64,000 nt of DNA from Cliona cf. orientalis. Lineage: Eukaryota; Porifera; Demospongiae; Clionaida; Clionaidae. The DNA is taken from assembly GCA_963930775.1 (NCBI GenBank), contig OZ005693.1, positions 2,170,001-2,234,000 on the forward strand. The letters are read 5' to 3'. Under the pieces are notes generated by a model, which searched no databases, had not been told where the DNA came from, and saw nothing but the letters and a program-made list of their open reading frames with translations. How positions within the stretch are numbered: the first letter of the stretch is position 1; each line of letters begins with the position of its first letter. A program made the translations under genes and the position numbers. Positions 30,067 to 43,800 of this stretch are shown piece by piece.

Positions 30067-31568
30067 CTGCTCAGTGATCTGGTCAGGTGTAATGACCACA
30101 CCCACCCCACAGTCCAGCTCAAAGGCAGCTACATCAATGGGATCCACGGGATGAGACTTCAGGAACTCCAAGGCGGCTGAAATAGCAGAAACGAACAAAC
30201 TCAGCATCAAGTTCTGTGTAGTCTTGCCCCCCTCCCTCTCCAGATAACTAATTATAACTCAGCATAATAATTAATAGGGGGAGCGGCCAGGTTATACTTC
30301 CTAATGACAGTATTAGTGCCATTTACCAACAATGCCATGACATTGGTTTCATCCACAAAACTATATGTGGGTACAATGCCATGGCATACATGTATATACA
30401 TAATATTGTTATAGAAATTCATTCCAAATGAATATCATTACATGTCCACATTTAAGCTATATGTATGATGCAACCCTGGAGGAATAGTAGGCAATAAAAT
30501 GTACTATACCATGGGCAATTAACAATAAGATTACTCTAAATTAGAGTTGGATGCTCTATTGACGTGCAAATGTACAAAAACACAAAGAAACCAGCAGCAG
30601 CTATACCTTTACTCGTTCAGTATGGAGCTTTGCCACTTGGAGTTTGAACCAACTGGCTATAATTCGATTGGCCTAACACAGTGACCACTATACACAGGTT
30701 CCATTGTACCGGGGCTCTTATGTACATGACTACATGACAATGAACACACACACATACATGTACACATGTACACACATTATAACATACCACTAAGCTGTGG
30801 TTCGCTGGTAATCCTCTTGGTGCAAATGTAGTCCAGTAGCATGTCCCGTCGCTCGGCACGACCCTTGAACCTCGTAGAGAGGTGGTAGAGCAGGTTACCC
30901 ATCTCCCTGGAGACGACCTCATTGTTGACCTTTGAGCGAGCCTATAGCAATGGACAACAATATTTAATATGTGAATCCATGCAATCTCATCACATGGGCC
31001 ATTTATACAATGGGTTGCATACTACAATGAGTCATCTCAGAACAATAATATTATGTTGGAATCCTATCCCTGAATATTAAATTATGAGGGAAGATTCCCA
31101 GAAATCAGGTCAGGCTTGCCTAACCACTGTCTGATCAATCTTTTGGTAAAGGTCGTTGGTACTATGTGTGCCTTGCATGCCCCAGCAATTGTCATATTAT
31201 GTGATCACAGTCTCTCTACTGATGACAGGCCTGACCACTGAAAGTTAGCTTCCTACGGCCCTGATTCATGCCACAAAGACAGAGCCCTGCTTTATATCCG
31301 TTAGAGCTATATAGATGGAATTTTCACACAAGGTCCTTCAGCAGACTAGATCTGCTTTAAATCTGTAGCAAACTAGCACTAGTTTACACACCTGAACGCG
31401 AACTATTACAAATTTAATAATTAAATTTTGATTAACATTCTTTTACACCTACTGTACCTCTAGGATCAGGGCCTTGAGTGAATTTGACACGGCAGTGTTC
31501 TTCACCGTGTCCTTGGCCTTCGCCTCGCTCAGTCCGATGCTCTGAAACAGCGCCAAAGCCTCTTCCAT
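30067..31568 (-). CDS. QARS1: Glutaminyl-tRNA synthetase N-terminal domain, first three coding exons only
   Basis: Exons (minus): 31568-31458, 30941-30788, 30176-30067, all GT-AG, phases 0, 1 and 0, giving 125 residues. [24 protein letters not shown] opens the tRNA-binding N-terminal domain. It continues [41 protein letters not shown] and [20 protein letters not shown], ending ITPDQITEQ. This parallels human QARS1 up to its VTPEQIEEAV. The protein should go on for more than 600 residues with the HIGH-containing catalytic core. None is found in the 2 kb downstream before an opposite-strand gene, the gap and the fibrinogen-like array. Either the exons lie beyond a rearrangement or misassembly, or this is a stub left after the core moved. 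It is head to head with FBXL5. Confidence 0.8.
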
Positions 31569-31838
31569 CTTTGACAAGCTCAGTGAAGCCGAGGTAAATT
31601 AAAACCACAGCAGTGATTGCCACGTGGTTGTGCAACTATAGCTTGTTATTGCGGTAACCTTTGATGTCAGGTGACCGACACATGACGCTTAATTGGGAGG
31701 CGGTGTCTGCTGCCAACTCAGCACTTTTCTTCGCTGTCTCTGTCGCGGCCAAAAGAAACAAGATACCCACACTAATAGATAGTGCTTACAGACGGAGAGA
31801 GTAGCTTTTATCGAGTAAGTGGATTTGAAGAAGGAGCC
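31569..31838. promoter_or_regulatory. Probable bidirectional promoter, QARS1 / FBXL5
   Basis: Only 270 bp separate the two divergent ATGs (31568 minus, 31839 plus). The stretch contains TGATGTCAGGTGACCG and CACATGACGCTTAATTGG but no TATA box, as is usual for housekeeping promoters. Regulation is inferred from spacing alone. Confidence 0.6.
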
Positions 31839-34800
31839 ATGCCAGAGGTACCGGAAGAATTGGACGTGTTCCGCCTCGCGCACGGACATATGAAACAGCT
31901 GGTCAAAGATATGGATAAAGAGGTACCTTATCTAAGAATTTGTACTGTTAAATACTGTCATTATAAATATGATACTGCATTTGCTATTTAAGTTACATTC
32001 ACTGCTTGTTTGAACTAGGGGGCAGGCTTATTTATAGTGTGAACTCTTGGTGCCGAGTACTTATTTGATATTAAAAAGTCACATCCATTCTTTTTTACAC
32101 TTCTAAGTTGTGTGACTATTCTCTCTCTCTCTCTCCCCTCCCTTCCCTCTCCTCCCCCTCCCTCTCCTCCTTTCAGCTCCTCTGCACTAACTTTGGTGAT
32201 GCCTCCTCGCTGCTGGTCCTCCTGGATCACCTCAACTCTCGTTTCAGTGAGTTCAAGACTCACGAGGAGATTGAGAACCAGTACATAGTCAGAGAGCTTC
32301 TCCCTCGACTGCCCAGTGATGCAAAAACAACTCTGGAGAACGACATTCACTCGGACAACAGGTAAAGAAAAGAAAAGCTTATGTGTACATGTATATGTCA
32401 GCTCAAAGTATGTTGAGCTTCTAATTTCTTTCTAAAATGTCGTGTACATGTATGTAGTTCATGTTTCATCGTTGTGTACTGCAATACTTAAAAATTCAGT
32501 TTCCTGTACATATGCAAACCTGTAGGAGTATCATATGTGACTATAAGTCTGTATGTGATTACCAAAGTGTGGTAATGAGAGTATTGTTCTTTGTGTATGC
32601 TCTGTGTAGCTGTAGTGATTCACGGAATCATTCATGAAAAGGAAACGTTCTCAGCATTGCCCTAGCATCACAGCATGTGCTCAGTGTCAGGGTGTTGTAT
32701 AATGCATAATAAGAGAGGTCATGACCCCTGTGGCTGTATACCATTGAACTAGGGGCAAAAAAGTGCCATTATTTTGTCTTACGTAGGCCCCTCCCCCACA
32801 CGGCACACTGCCATTAACACCGATTTGTACAGTACATGTATGTACCATGCATAGTGTTCTGAGAGTGGCTGTGGAGCCTCGATTATGGCTTATGCAACTC
32901 TTAAACAATTGTACATGGACATGTATGTACTGTACATGTAGCTACAGCTTAATTGCAGAATTTGAGTTACATAAGCTGGAGAGACTGGTAGTCTGTTTAT
33001 AATTTGCAAGCGATAAATTAAATAAGAATATTGGACATTTGCCATGAGCATGCACACATCCGTAAATAATGTGCATATACATGTACATACATGACTTTGT
33101 GTACTCTCTCCCTCCCTCCCTCTCTCTCTCTCTCTCCCTCTCTCCCTCCCTCTCTCTCTCTCTCTCTCTTCCCCCTCCCTCTCTCCCTCCCTCCTTCCCT
33201 GCAGACTTTCTGAGCTCGTCAGGCTGGTGAGTGATGGTCTTGACTGTGAGTTCTCCAGTGAGGCTGATCGTCTTGACTACGGCAACAGACTCAAGTCGGC
33301 CATCGCCAACTTCACCGTCGACTTCATACCCCACATGAACGAAGAAGAGGAGGTGTGTGTGTCTGTATGTATGTACCATAGTGTCCCGGGTAACTGCCCA
33401 GCGACGCTTAAACATAACTAGCGATTTTGGCCCGCATGGGTGCTTACCTGGGATATTCATTTTTATAGAAGCTGTTACGTTTACCCCTTGAAGTGCGGTA
33501 CATGGGCGACACTGTGGTACATGTACATGTCTATTGTTTATATGGTAGTTGTGGAACGTAAACTTAAGTGTTTGGTAACAATGCGACCGTTAGCCACATA
33601 TTGTTTCTCAAGTGTCGTGCATTCATGTCTCAATCACCAGCCAGCTGGCAGCTGCTGATCTGTATTCTGTGTAATGTTATGCGTGCTGATGCAATAATTA
33701 TTGTCGTTCACGATCCAGCGCTAATTATCTATCTGGGAACCACTTAGTTACTAATAATTCTAAAATGTTATTAAGACATAGTAATGAGAATTTCTGAATT
33801 CCCCGGTTTGGTACGGTGCTTTTGTACAATATCATGTGTATGTGTATGGTATTGAATAACATGTTACCATGAGGGGTTTTAAAGCCACCTACTTTAAGAT
33901 TAATTGGAATTGCTCACTGGAAATCCTTGCTTAAATATGCCGGGGGAGAATACCAGTTCTGTAATAATATAATATTGTTATGGCAGGTATTCCTTCCTCT
34001 TCTGGTGGAGCATTTCTCCGAGAGTGAGCTGAGGCAACTGACAAGGACTGTCAATGAGCTGCACCACCTTGGACCTCAGCAAGGTCAGTGCATCATGGGC
34101 TGGAAAAACTGCTGTGTACATGCAGAATAGCTCCAAATAATCGGTCCTAGACTGAGTTTGACTGTTGTATGGTACATGTATGAACAGATTGCGTACATTT
34201 TGTGCAACGCTGCTCTTGTTTGAAAATAATATTTTAATCGCTCTCTCCAGATGATAATTGTGACAAGGCCTCAAAACCACGTCCCTCTGACCCAACACTT
34301 GGCTCCGCCCCATCTGGCCCCTCCCCCCTCCTCCAGCTTCCCCCGGAGGTTCTCCTCTCGATCCTCTCCTATCTCTCTCCCTCGCAGCTTCTCTCCCTCT
34401 CCCACCTCCATTCGAAGCTCAACGCTTTAGCCTTCGATGGCTCCCTTTGGCAACACCTTCACCCAGTGCGCTGGGCCCAGGGGCACAAGGAGTTTTACCA
34501 GCCGTTGGTCGTCGGGGGGGAAGAGGGGGACGGAGGAGGGGGAGGGGGAGGGGGAGGGGCATGTCAAGACGCTATTGTAGAAAATGACGTCATCAAGGAA
34601 TTGCTCAGTGTCGGAGGAAAGGTCAATGCTAACTCGGCAAAGTTCAGGTAAGGCACTGATGAGAAAATACCTTTGATTTGCTTTTGTAATCAGGTGAAAC
34701 CACTTTTATAGCTTTTGTTATCAGCTTACTTCATAGGCTGCATGTAACATACATGATTGTGTGTATACCGTGTACACAATACGACCAGCAATAGTGTGTT

Positions 34801-37800
34801 TCAACTTTAAATATCTGATCATGGTATGATTTTACTTCTCAGTTAAATTTATATAGTCTATCTTCCTTGTCCAGGGCCAGTGACCCAGAGGAGGAAGAGG
34901 AGAGGGCAATGGAGAGAGAGATGAGTGTCCTGTGTGGAGTGATAGAGCACCTCCTTCCCAGGGTGGGTGCTCACGTACGCACACTTGACCTCGCCTATGG
35001 CAAGGCTGTCACCAATGAAGTGGTGAGACCATTGAATTGATCTTTCTAGAGCATGAACCACTCACTTCCTGGGCCATGGACTCCCAGATTTTTAACATTA
35101 AGAGCTGGGAGTGGCCTAAGAACGAAGCTTAATAAACCACTGTACATTAATAAAAACATTTCGTGATTTGCTATTATAACATACTGTATTGTAAGCTTTG
35201 CTCTTTAACTGTGTGCTGCTTTTTTTTTTTTACTGTTTGTACATGTAGGTGTTTCGTATGCTGCGTCAGTGCCCCAACCTTCATCATCTTGACCTCTCAC
35301 ACACCAAGGTCTCGGACTTTGCCTTCAAAGGGTGAGAAAGTGGGGCGATGATGATCTATACCACAGTTATTAAGGGGTCACTTAATAATAATTATAGATT
35401 TGAGGACCATATTATGGTATAGGTCGTCAATATTAAAAGTTCGCATGTTTCATAGCATCGCGTATGAGGTATAGGTCGTCAATTTTAAACGTGCATTATA
35501 ATGGAAATACTGCAGGCTCCTGTCTCGAGGCCACCAGTTGTGGCAGCTGGAGTACCTTGACCTCTCGGGCTGTTCCCTCGTCACTGACTCAGCACTTCAG
35601 AGGATCGCCCAGGCCCTCTCCTCCCCCTCACACCATCACTACCCCCCTCCCCCACACCACACCCCTCCACTCCCCCCTAACCCTCGCCACTGCTGTGAGG
35701 CTGGTGGATGTGGGATGGTGATGGGGTATGGTGGGAGGCGGGTGAGGGTGGGGGATCCCGGTGGAGGGGGCGTGGTTGTGGGCGGAGCTAGTGGACGGAA
35801 GAGGAAGGTGCCACAGTTGAAGTGTCTGATTCTGTCTGGCTGCTATCACCTCACTGACGAGGGGCTAAGGTAATAACTGTCAATAATAATTGGTGGGAGA
35901 TCCAGTATTTGATTTCCTTGTGGTACACCCGTATCTAAGATCTAAGTACACTGTTGTACGTACATATGTATACAGTGGAACCCCTCTATAAGGACACCCC
36001 TGTAGTGAGTACATCTCCTTTAGTCAGCATACTTAAAACTGTCGCAAGGGTGTCTGGAATGGAGGTGTTCCACTGTATTATTATGAGATGGGCCAGTACC
36101 ACAACTAAGTTCACACGTATAGTACGCTGTAAGCTTGATAAGGCTCTTGATGTCTCCCTTCCTGTACGTGATGCTACTGTGTCAGTTCATGTACATGTCC
36201 GATGCATGTTTGCACTCACAGCAGTGATGATCAAATCGTTCCCTAGTACATGTCTGTCCATTACATGATGAAATGTCCTGCATCTGCTGCAGCATCAGTA
36301 TACACATCATCAAGCTCTATGCATGTACTGGTTGATTCTGTAACACCACAATGGCCAATATGGCAAGAATTAACATATAATTATATCGATGTAATTTTTC
36401 ATTGATTTTGACTATTAAGGGGCTAATGGGGAGTAGCTGAGGCTTCTGTACCTAACAACTCCAACTGTGATAAAAATAATAAACCATTTTTTTTTGTTTT
36501 GTTTTGTAACCCAGATATGATATTGCGATCATCCTACGTAAATCTGGCTCTTATCTCTGCAATACTAATGAAAATATTTCTCCAAGCCTTAAAGCATCTG
36601 TTATTAATTTAACCCATAGAAGGGTGACTAACTAGCTAGGCTGAGGGTTTCTGTTGCTGCTAGTTTATACAGAGGAGTTTAAACTATTTCCAACTCCTAT
36701 TTACTTCTCTAGTGCATAATGTGGCCTCTCCTAGAGCACTGTCAGTTCAATGGAATCCACTTAAACGAAGTTTACTAACTGTTTGTTGGCATACTGCATA
36801 ACTACAATTTCGCTACATGTAAGCCTTATTGCCGTAATAGGCAATAATAGCTGTATAATAATTATTAATATAAGAAGCCATTCAGTGCTGTTTAATGATG
36901 GGTGCCACGTATGCTAGAAAGATATTATGCCGTGTTATTATTAACTTTTATTGCTCTGTTGCTGTAATAGGCGATAATAACGACATAAGAGGCCATTCAG
37001 TGTTATTATTAATTTCTAATGGGTTCCATCAAGGGTCTTGGCATCTGAAATTGCCACTGTAGTGGGGACAAAACATCTCCAACATGAAGGCCAGGATCGG
37101 TCGTTCTTGAAAGGTAGTGAAAGTAAGCAAGCAGTGGCTACACAAGAGGCTATTGTTTTAGTGTCTTAAATGGATCCCTAGATACATGATTGTACGCATG
37201 CATGCAGTATGAAAACTATGGATAAACTCTTAGTACATGTGCGTAGGCTTTCTTGTTATTCCTGTCATATATACATACATGTGTAATGTTATGGGCCAAA
37301 AATTGCATACACTATACTACAATGTACTATATTATGTTACATTGTAGGTAATCTTCCTTAAGTGAAAATTGCAATAACTTTCTCTTTGCTTAGCATACAT
37401 GTACACGTGGAGTGGAGTGTAGTAAACATTCCATCTGGACTGAGTATCCCCTATCTTGTAGTGTTGTGCTATAACTTGTGTTTGTGTATGGAAAATAGGG
37501 CCAGTGGTGGGCCCACCTCGATCTGCCCACAGTTGACTTTGTTAGTATACACAGCAGCCCATGCCAGGATGTTAATATTTTTATTGAGGTTTTCCTGACT
37601 GGGACTACCCAGAGAGGAAACAGGTGGGGGCTGATGGAGCTACAACTCTCTACATGTATGTCTGCTGTTTCTAGTGCTCCTTCCTCCAAATGGCTGTCTG
37701 GCTAATCGCTGAGTGGTTCCCTACATGCTTGCCTACATGTGATGGCCATTTGCTACCCGTGTCCTTCACTTTGGCTAACCAGGTTCCACCATTGAAGAGA

Positions 37801-40800
37801 GAGCAGTGTTGACTGTAAATATCTAGCTACGTGTAGCCAAGGGCTTGTCAAGACTAAGTCTTATACATGTACATGTATGTGATAATGCATATTGAAAATG
37901 GCATCAAATCAAGAAGATACCTATCTTGCACAGATTATCCGTTCTGTGTGTCATACTGTAAGGGTACATGTTTATGGTCAACAAGTTCTCCAGATGTGAC
38001 GTATTATACTGTCTTAGACTACAGCCCCTCTCCTCACTGTCGCCATGGTAGCAGGATAACAGCCATTTTCAATGAGTGGGTACCATATAGCAACAGTGAC
38101 GTAGATGACATTTTCAAGAGTGACTTTCTCAACCATGTATAGCGTACTAAAAACCTGAAAGTCTGCAGAGCATAGTATGCTTGCAATTCAGGTGTATCAA
38201 AATTTAATAAATGTGATATCTATAAAAGGCAATGCGTGTGTGCTTTTATCATGAAAGCTTATCGTCGTAAAATCCTTCCCATCGAGGTGGGGAGAGAACC
38301 CAGTGCTGTCTCTGAAACCACAACAATATTACGTATTATGCTTAAAGTTATGCATGTGGTGTGAGTACTATTTGGTCTAACGGAGAGTGCTGAGTGTCAT
38401 GTTTACGATTAGCTCAAAAAACACCAGCCTAGAGGAATTATTAATTAGGGGAATAATTAGAACCAGCCAATAGTCATAGCAGTGTGTGGATTCCAGCCAT
38501 ACTTCAGCCTGAACAAATATGATATTATACCATGAATGGATAAGCCATGGGACCGTAGTCATTTGCACAGTATGTATAATCACACTGTGGTATAGTGGGA
38601 ATCTTTGGCGAGGATTTTAATTAATTTGGTGAATTCGGTACACGTAGATCGCCAAACCAATTGAAGTTGTATGCATGCACGCCTATGGCAGTAAGGATTC
38701 AGATCGTCAATGCCAATGGAGAGCCATTTCGCCAAATTTAATACTTGCCAAAGTTACCTACCATACGGTATAATCATTATGAGCATAATATTATTCGAGC
38801 ACGTATGGATATTCCAACAGCTAAGCATATAATATGATTTGTGCAGCAGAGTCTCAACAGGATATGATATTACACAGATACTCACGCATACAGACACACA
38901 CACACATACTATAAATATATAGTTATGTGTATATCACACGCACACCCTGCAAATACTTCACATCAACTATTTCAACAGCTGAGCACACACAAAGCCAATT
39001 ATAACAACACTGAAGAGCCTCAACCGGATTCAGGCAGTGGAGTATTTGGCGTGAAGTATGCCCAATTAGCCGGGTGTGTACGATGTTACTGTATGCGATG
39101 TGCATAATAATACGTCTACACGGTATTTGTGGGTGTGTGCGTGAGAAAGAGTGAGATTGCCCGCGACAAAGAGGCTCGCTAGCTAGTTAGTCTGCTAGAG
39201 ATATCACGCTAGCTATGACTCGGCAGTCGGTATATTACATAATTATGTACATGTACATATGTACTGGTAGTTGAACGGATGTGGTATTGGCACATGTATT
39301 ATTATGTACGTGGTATGTGCTATATAATAATATTATTATGTGAAGTATTTGCAGGGTATGAGTTGAGTGATGTACACAATTTTCTAATACACAATGTGTG
39401 AGTATGTATGTACTGACGATCGCGATATGACGGATGATGGCCGTGATGATGGGTGCTGGTTGGTTGTGATGATGATGGTGGTGTGAGCTTGGGTGTTGGA
39501 ATGTTGTAGGTTGATTTGTTGCAGTGCATTAGTCGGTGGTAGAGCTCTAGTTCCACCCAGGATGGTATGCTTTGATGGTCTCCTCGCTGACTCTAGCTGG
39601 TTCAAATAGTCGCACATAATAGAAACACATCTTCTTTTGTGTGGTGCACACATAGTTAGTAATTATTAGACACTTGGACTAACTTAACCTTGTTCATGGG
39701 CTCCGCCTTCACTTAGTGTAAGACAGCATGCTAGTTCAGGCTTAACCTAATATGGATGGAGTTCGTCACATTCGTTCATGTCTGTATTGATGGCAGCCAA
39801 ACTGTACTAGAGCACCATACATAGATGAACAGTAACTCATTATACAGTGTCTAAGATTGATAACAATTCTCTCCTTCCCTCCCTTTCTCTCCCTCCCTCT
39901 CTCTCCCGTCCCTCTCTCTCCTCCTCCCTTTCTCTCTCCTTTGATGACATTAGCACACCAGAAATTTCAAAATTTGACAATGTGATAGTTTAGCGTCAGC
40001 GTTATTGTGACCGCTGTTTATTTGCTTGTCTATGAAATTTGGTGCCAAGTGAATTACAGCACTGCCTTGTGAGGACTGTATGTTTTATTTATGCAATTAG
40101 TGACTATTGGCTCTGGAATGATAATTAGGTGACCGACTTCTCGTCGTGTCTTCTGTTGTATTCTGGAATTCCGGGAATTGTTTATTTGTCTCTCGGCTAC
40201 CGTTTTTGGACTAATTGAGCCGCTGCGTTCTCACTCTCTCTTTTTCTCTCTCTGCCCCCTCCCTCCCTCCCTCCCTTCCCCCTCTGTATATCTAAAGAAA
40301 ATTCTACCTTCGAGATGAATTCCTTTGGCTTCTAGATCTATCAATATTATTATAGGGCTGTAGTGGCGGTCCTACCACACCCTCACTACGCAGCTCAAGC
40401 GATCCACAGTTACTTCCTGAGAGTCGCAATGGCTCCAATTTGAAGACCCACACAATTCATGTCTTGATCATCCCCTTGGCTAGCTATACTCTCTCATCGA
40501 CAATAATATTCTGCATGTTTTCTCCCATGCCAGCTAGTGTAAATATGGGCATTCCTTATCCTTCAAGGTTCAAGGAATCTAGATCCCTTACTGCATGGAG
40601 GAAACTGCACTATGCCTATATGTACAGACACGTATAATGTCATGTATTATCTATTGAGCGTATCCTGTTTACTGGTGCTAGTTTGTTCTGTCTAGTCTCA
40701 CCGTAAAGTATTAATAATATTATAAATTTATAGTGATATATTAGCCGTGTGCCGGCCGGCCTGAGACAGAGGTATATGTACCTAAAGTGCCATGGCCATT

Positions 40801-43800
40801 TGTAGACCATTTACCAGCAGTCATGTAGGCTGCATACCATCGATCACAGCACATCAATCTATCTTACAATATACTACTGTAACTGTAACATAGCTGCTAG
40901 CAATTGAGCAAGCCACTGTACATTGTACGTTGTAAGCTTACCTACAGCCCACATAAACATGGTGTAGTTATGGTGACTTAATTCCATGCACGCAGTATTT
41001 TACGTTGTTACAGTAGAGTAGACTTGTTGCAGATACTGTTGTGTGCTGCAGTGCATGCTTGTTATAAGCTTTTAGAAATTGGCTGGGTGAATTTTGTGAC
41101 TAGTAGTTTCAGGGCCAGTGGCGAATGAACTTACCTGTATGTCCGTGTAGCTCGTAGGCAGCCCACGCTGGTACAGTGCTGGTATGGTGATCTTGGATGT
41201 GCCACACTACAGTTATTTTTGGTGGGTACGATGCTACCAATTATTAGCTCAATCTGATTCAGTGCATGTATTTGCCTATCTGTAATACATGCATATCGAG
41301 CACAATATTTGGCATTTGTCAATGTTTATCACCGAGCCTATCCAAATATACAGTGTTGGTATGGTGACCTTATCCCATTGCTCTAGTTATTATGTAGGTG
41401 GGTGCAGTGCTACTAATTAGCCCAATCAGTGTATGTATTTGCCTACTATGGTGCCTGTTTGTGCCATAATTCTCGTCATTCCTCGGCTGAATCTGCAGGC
41501 CACTCGGTATGATGCTATTATCCCATTGTTACATGCAATTCTTTAGCACATATACATGTAGGTGTAGGTGCAATGGTACTGGGGAGCTTACGAATGGCGT
41601 GTGTTTGTGTAGTAATTCTCATCATACCTCAGCTGAACTGTAATTCTTCAGTGGCATGTTACTACTACATATAATTGATATAATATGTGTGTACATAATA
41701 TTATTATTACAGCCAGTGTGTTTGTACCGTAATTCCTCAGCCGAGCTTGCAGATCACTTGGACACCTAACCGTGTACATATAATACATTAAAAATAGCCT
41801 ATAGAGCACAAAATTTGGCATTTGTGAATCATGTTTATCACTGAAGCCTATCCATGATAATTACATGTACATGTATGTAAACGCCGGTAGTATATGTCCT
41901 ACACCTGGTGGCTGTAACTACTGTAATAATGTACTATAATAATATTATTATTAACTACCTTAGGTGCAATATGTGCACCTGTACTTGTTTATGTGTAATG
42001 TTATACGTGAAGTACACCATTGAGTAGGCAATGCCAAGGTAAAAAAAAATTTGTCCTCAATTTACTAAATTCTAGATCCAGTCCGTCCAGTCTAGTCTAG
42101 ACTAGACCAGTAGACTAGTTGCAATTTGCATGTAGGGAGGTTTTCCTTCAGCTGCACCGATACACCTGTATTCCCATTGTATCAAGACACACTTAACATC
42201 CCAGTACATTGCATAACGCTCGCCCATATCACACTTTATACGCTACTACATTGCATAATGGTTACCGATACATCTCAAACACTCTCTAACACGTCAGCAT
42301 ATTTTAGTAGTATACTATTGTACTTCCCTGTCGTCTTTCTGATGTATACAAATTAGAGCACGTCAATAAACGGTACCTCCTTCCTTTCATGTCGGCCTGA
42401 TCTAAGCTTTTTTACACCACAACAAACCCTGCCGATCGGATGATCCTTGCCAATAGTTCCTACGTACTCTACTCCGCTACACTTTGTCTCAGGGTCCAGC
42501 CTACTGTTGCGCACCTACGTGAGCCCACTTTGAACCTAGCTCTTCTAAAAAAATTCTCCGTAGTCGTAGTTCCTATTACACCATACAAGTACACTCCAGC
42601 TGAGTTATTGTGATAATGACGAGGTATTTGCGGTTGTGTTGAGCCAATCATCGAGCACTTATGCCTACATGGTTTACACCAGTCAGAGATGTGTGTGTGT
42701 GTGCGTGTGTATGCCATTACTCGGTGCTGTGGTGGCGGTGCCTTGTTAGGGAGTGAAAATTGGTACAAAACCACAATATTTCGCTTAGTGTGAGGATTGC
42801 TTGAAAGTGGATGGAATGTAAATTTGTGAGAAGTGTCACAGAAATATTCATGTCATTTCCAAGTCCTATAATACATCTTACCCCTTTTATTGTTAAACAG
42901 AGATGATTTTATATTAGTATTCACTGTATCCAAAGCTCATACTATTATGCTCTTGCATAAAATTGGCTCATATCGGCCAAACTGAGAGCTCTTATGTTCC
43001 TGACGCCATACCTATGATGTCTGTATCTCATTTTGTACCTGTTTACATAATATGCTCCTTTGTGCTCAGTACCATCAAGGGCCCTTTGTGCTAAGTACTA
43101 TGCATACTTTCTTTGAGCCGAACTAATAGCTAAGAGTACTAGTAGTGTTAATATAATATAGTCATGAGTTTTGATGAGAAATATGTGCCAGTTTCAGTGT
43201 CCACTAAGCGAATCTAAATCATTGATTACAAAGTGTATGTTACGGTGTGGTATCAATTTCCCTGCATTCCTTCTAATTCACTCATAACACTTCAATCAAT
43301 ATTACCTCCATTCCCAGCAATTATTTACATAATGATACTACATTGTATGTATAATAATTATTATTCAAGTATGCATTTGGTATAATTATATCTTGAAAGT
43401 ATGCACGGCCGTTAATTTACTATAACAATGAATAATTATACCGCTCAAGTATGCATGGCTGTTTGGTGTAGTGCAGTGGTGTTGCTGGGAGATGCGTTAC
43501 AATAGACTGTCAGTCATTGGCCACCTCTCTGTGTGCAAACAGTTCAATCAACACCCTACGTGACCGCGTACAAACGTATAAAATTTAATGTGCTTCGTGC
43601 TATAATATATTACATGTATTATTGTGCTCTGATATGGCATAGCTTGGTGTGGCGCATACTTGACTGGTATGAGACTTTTTTTGATTGCCACATCAAAGAT
43701 TTTACACTAGAATTGGTGTGTGCGATATTAATTTAGGCTGGCGGCAGTCGGCGGCACTCGGGTTTGGCCAATATGAGCCATTTTTGTGCACGACAGTTTA

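Noticed and set aside
33110-33460. Frame rich in Arg/Glu/Gly on the minus strand near 32942-33460
   Set aside because: It is the reverse reading of a CT-rich splice-acceptor tract and of an FBXL5 exon.
35395-35500. Duplicated GGTATAGGTCGTCAAT as an iron-responsive element in FBXL5
   Set aside because: No CAGUGN loop hairpin was seen; the words look like MITE debris, also found near 57970.
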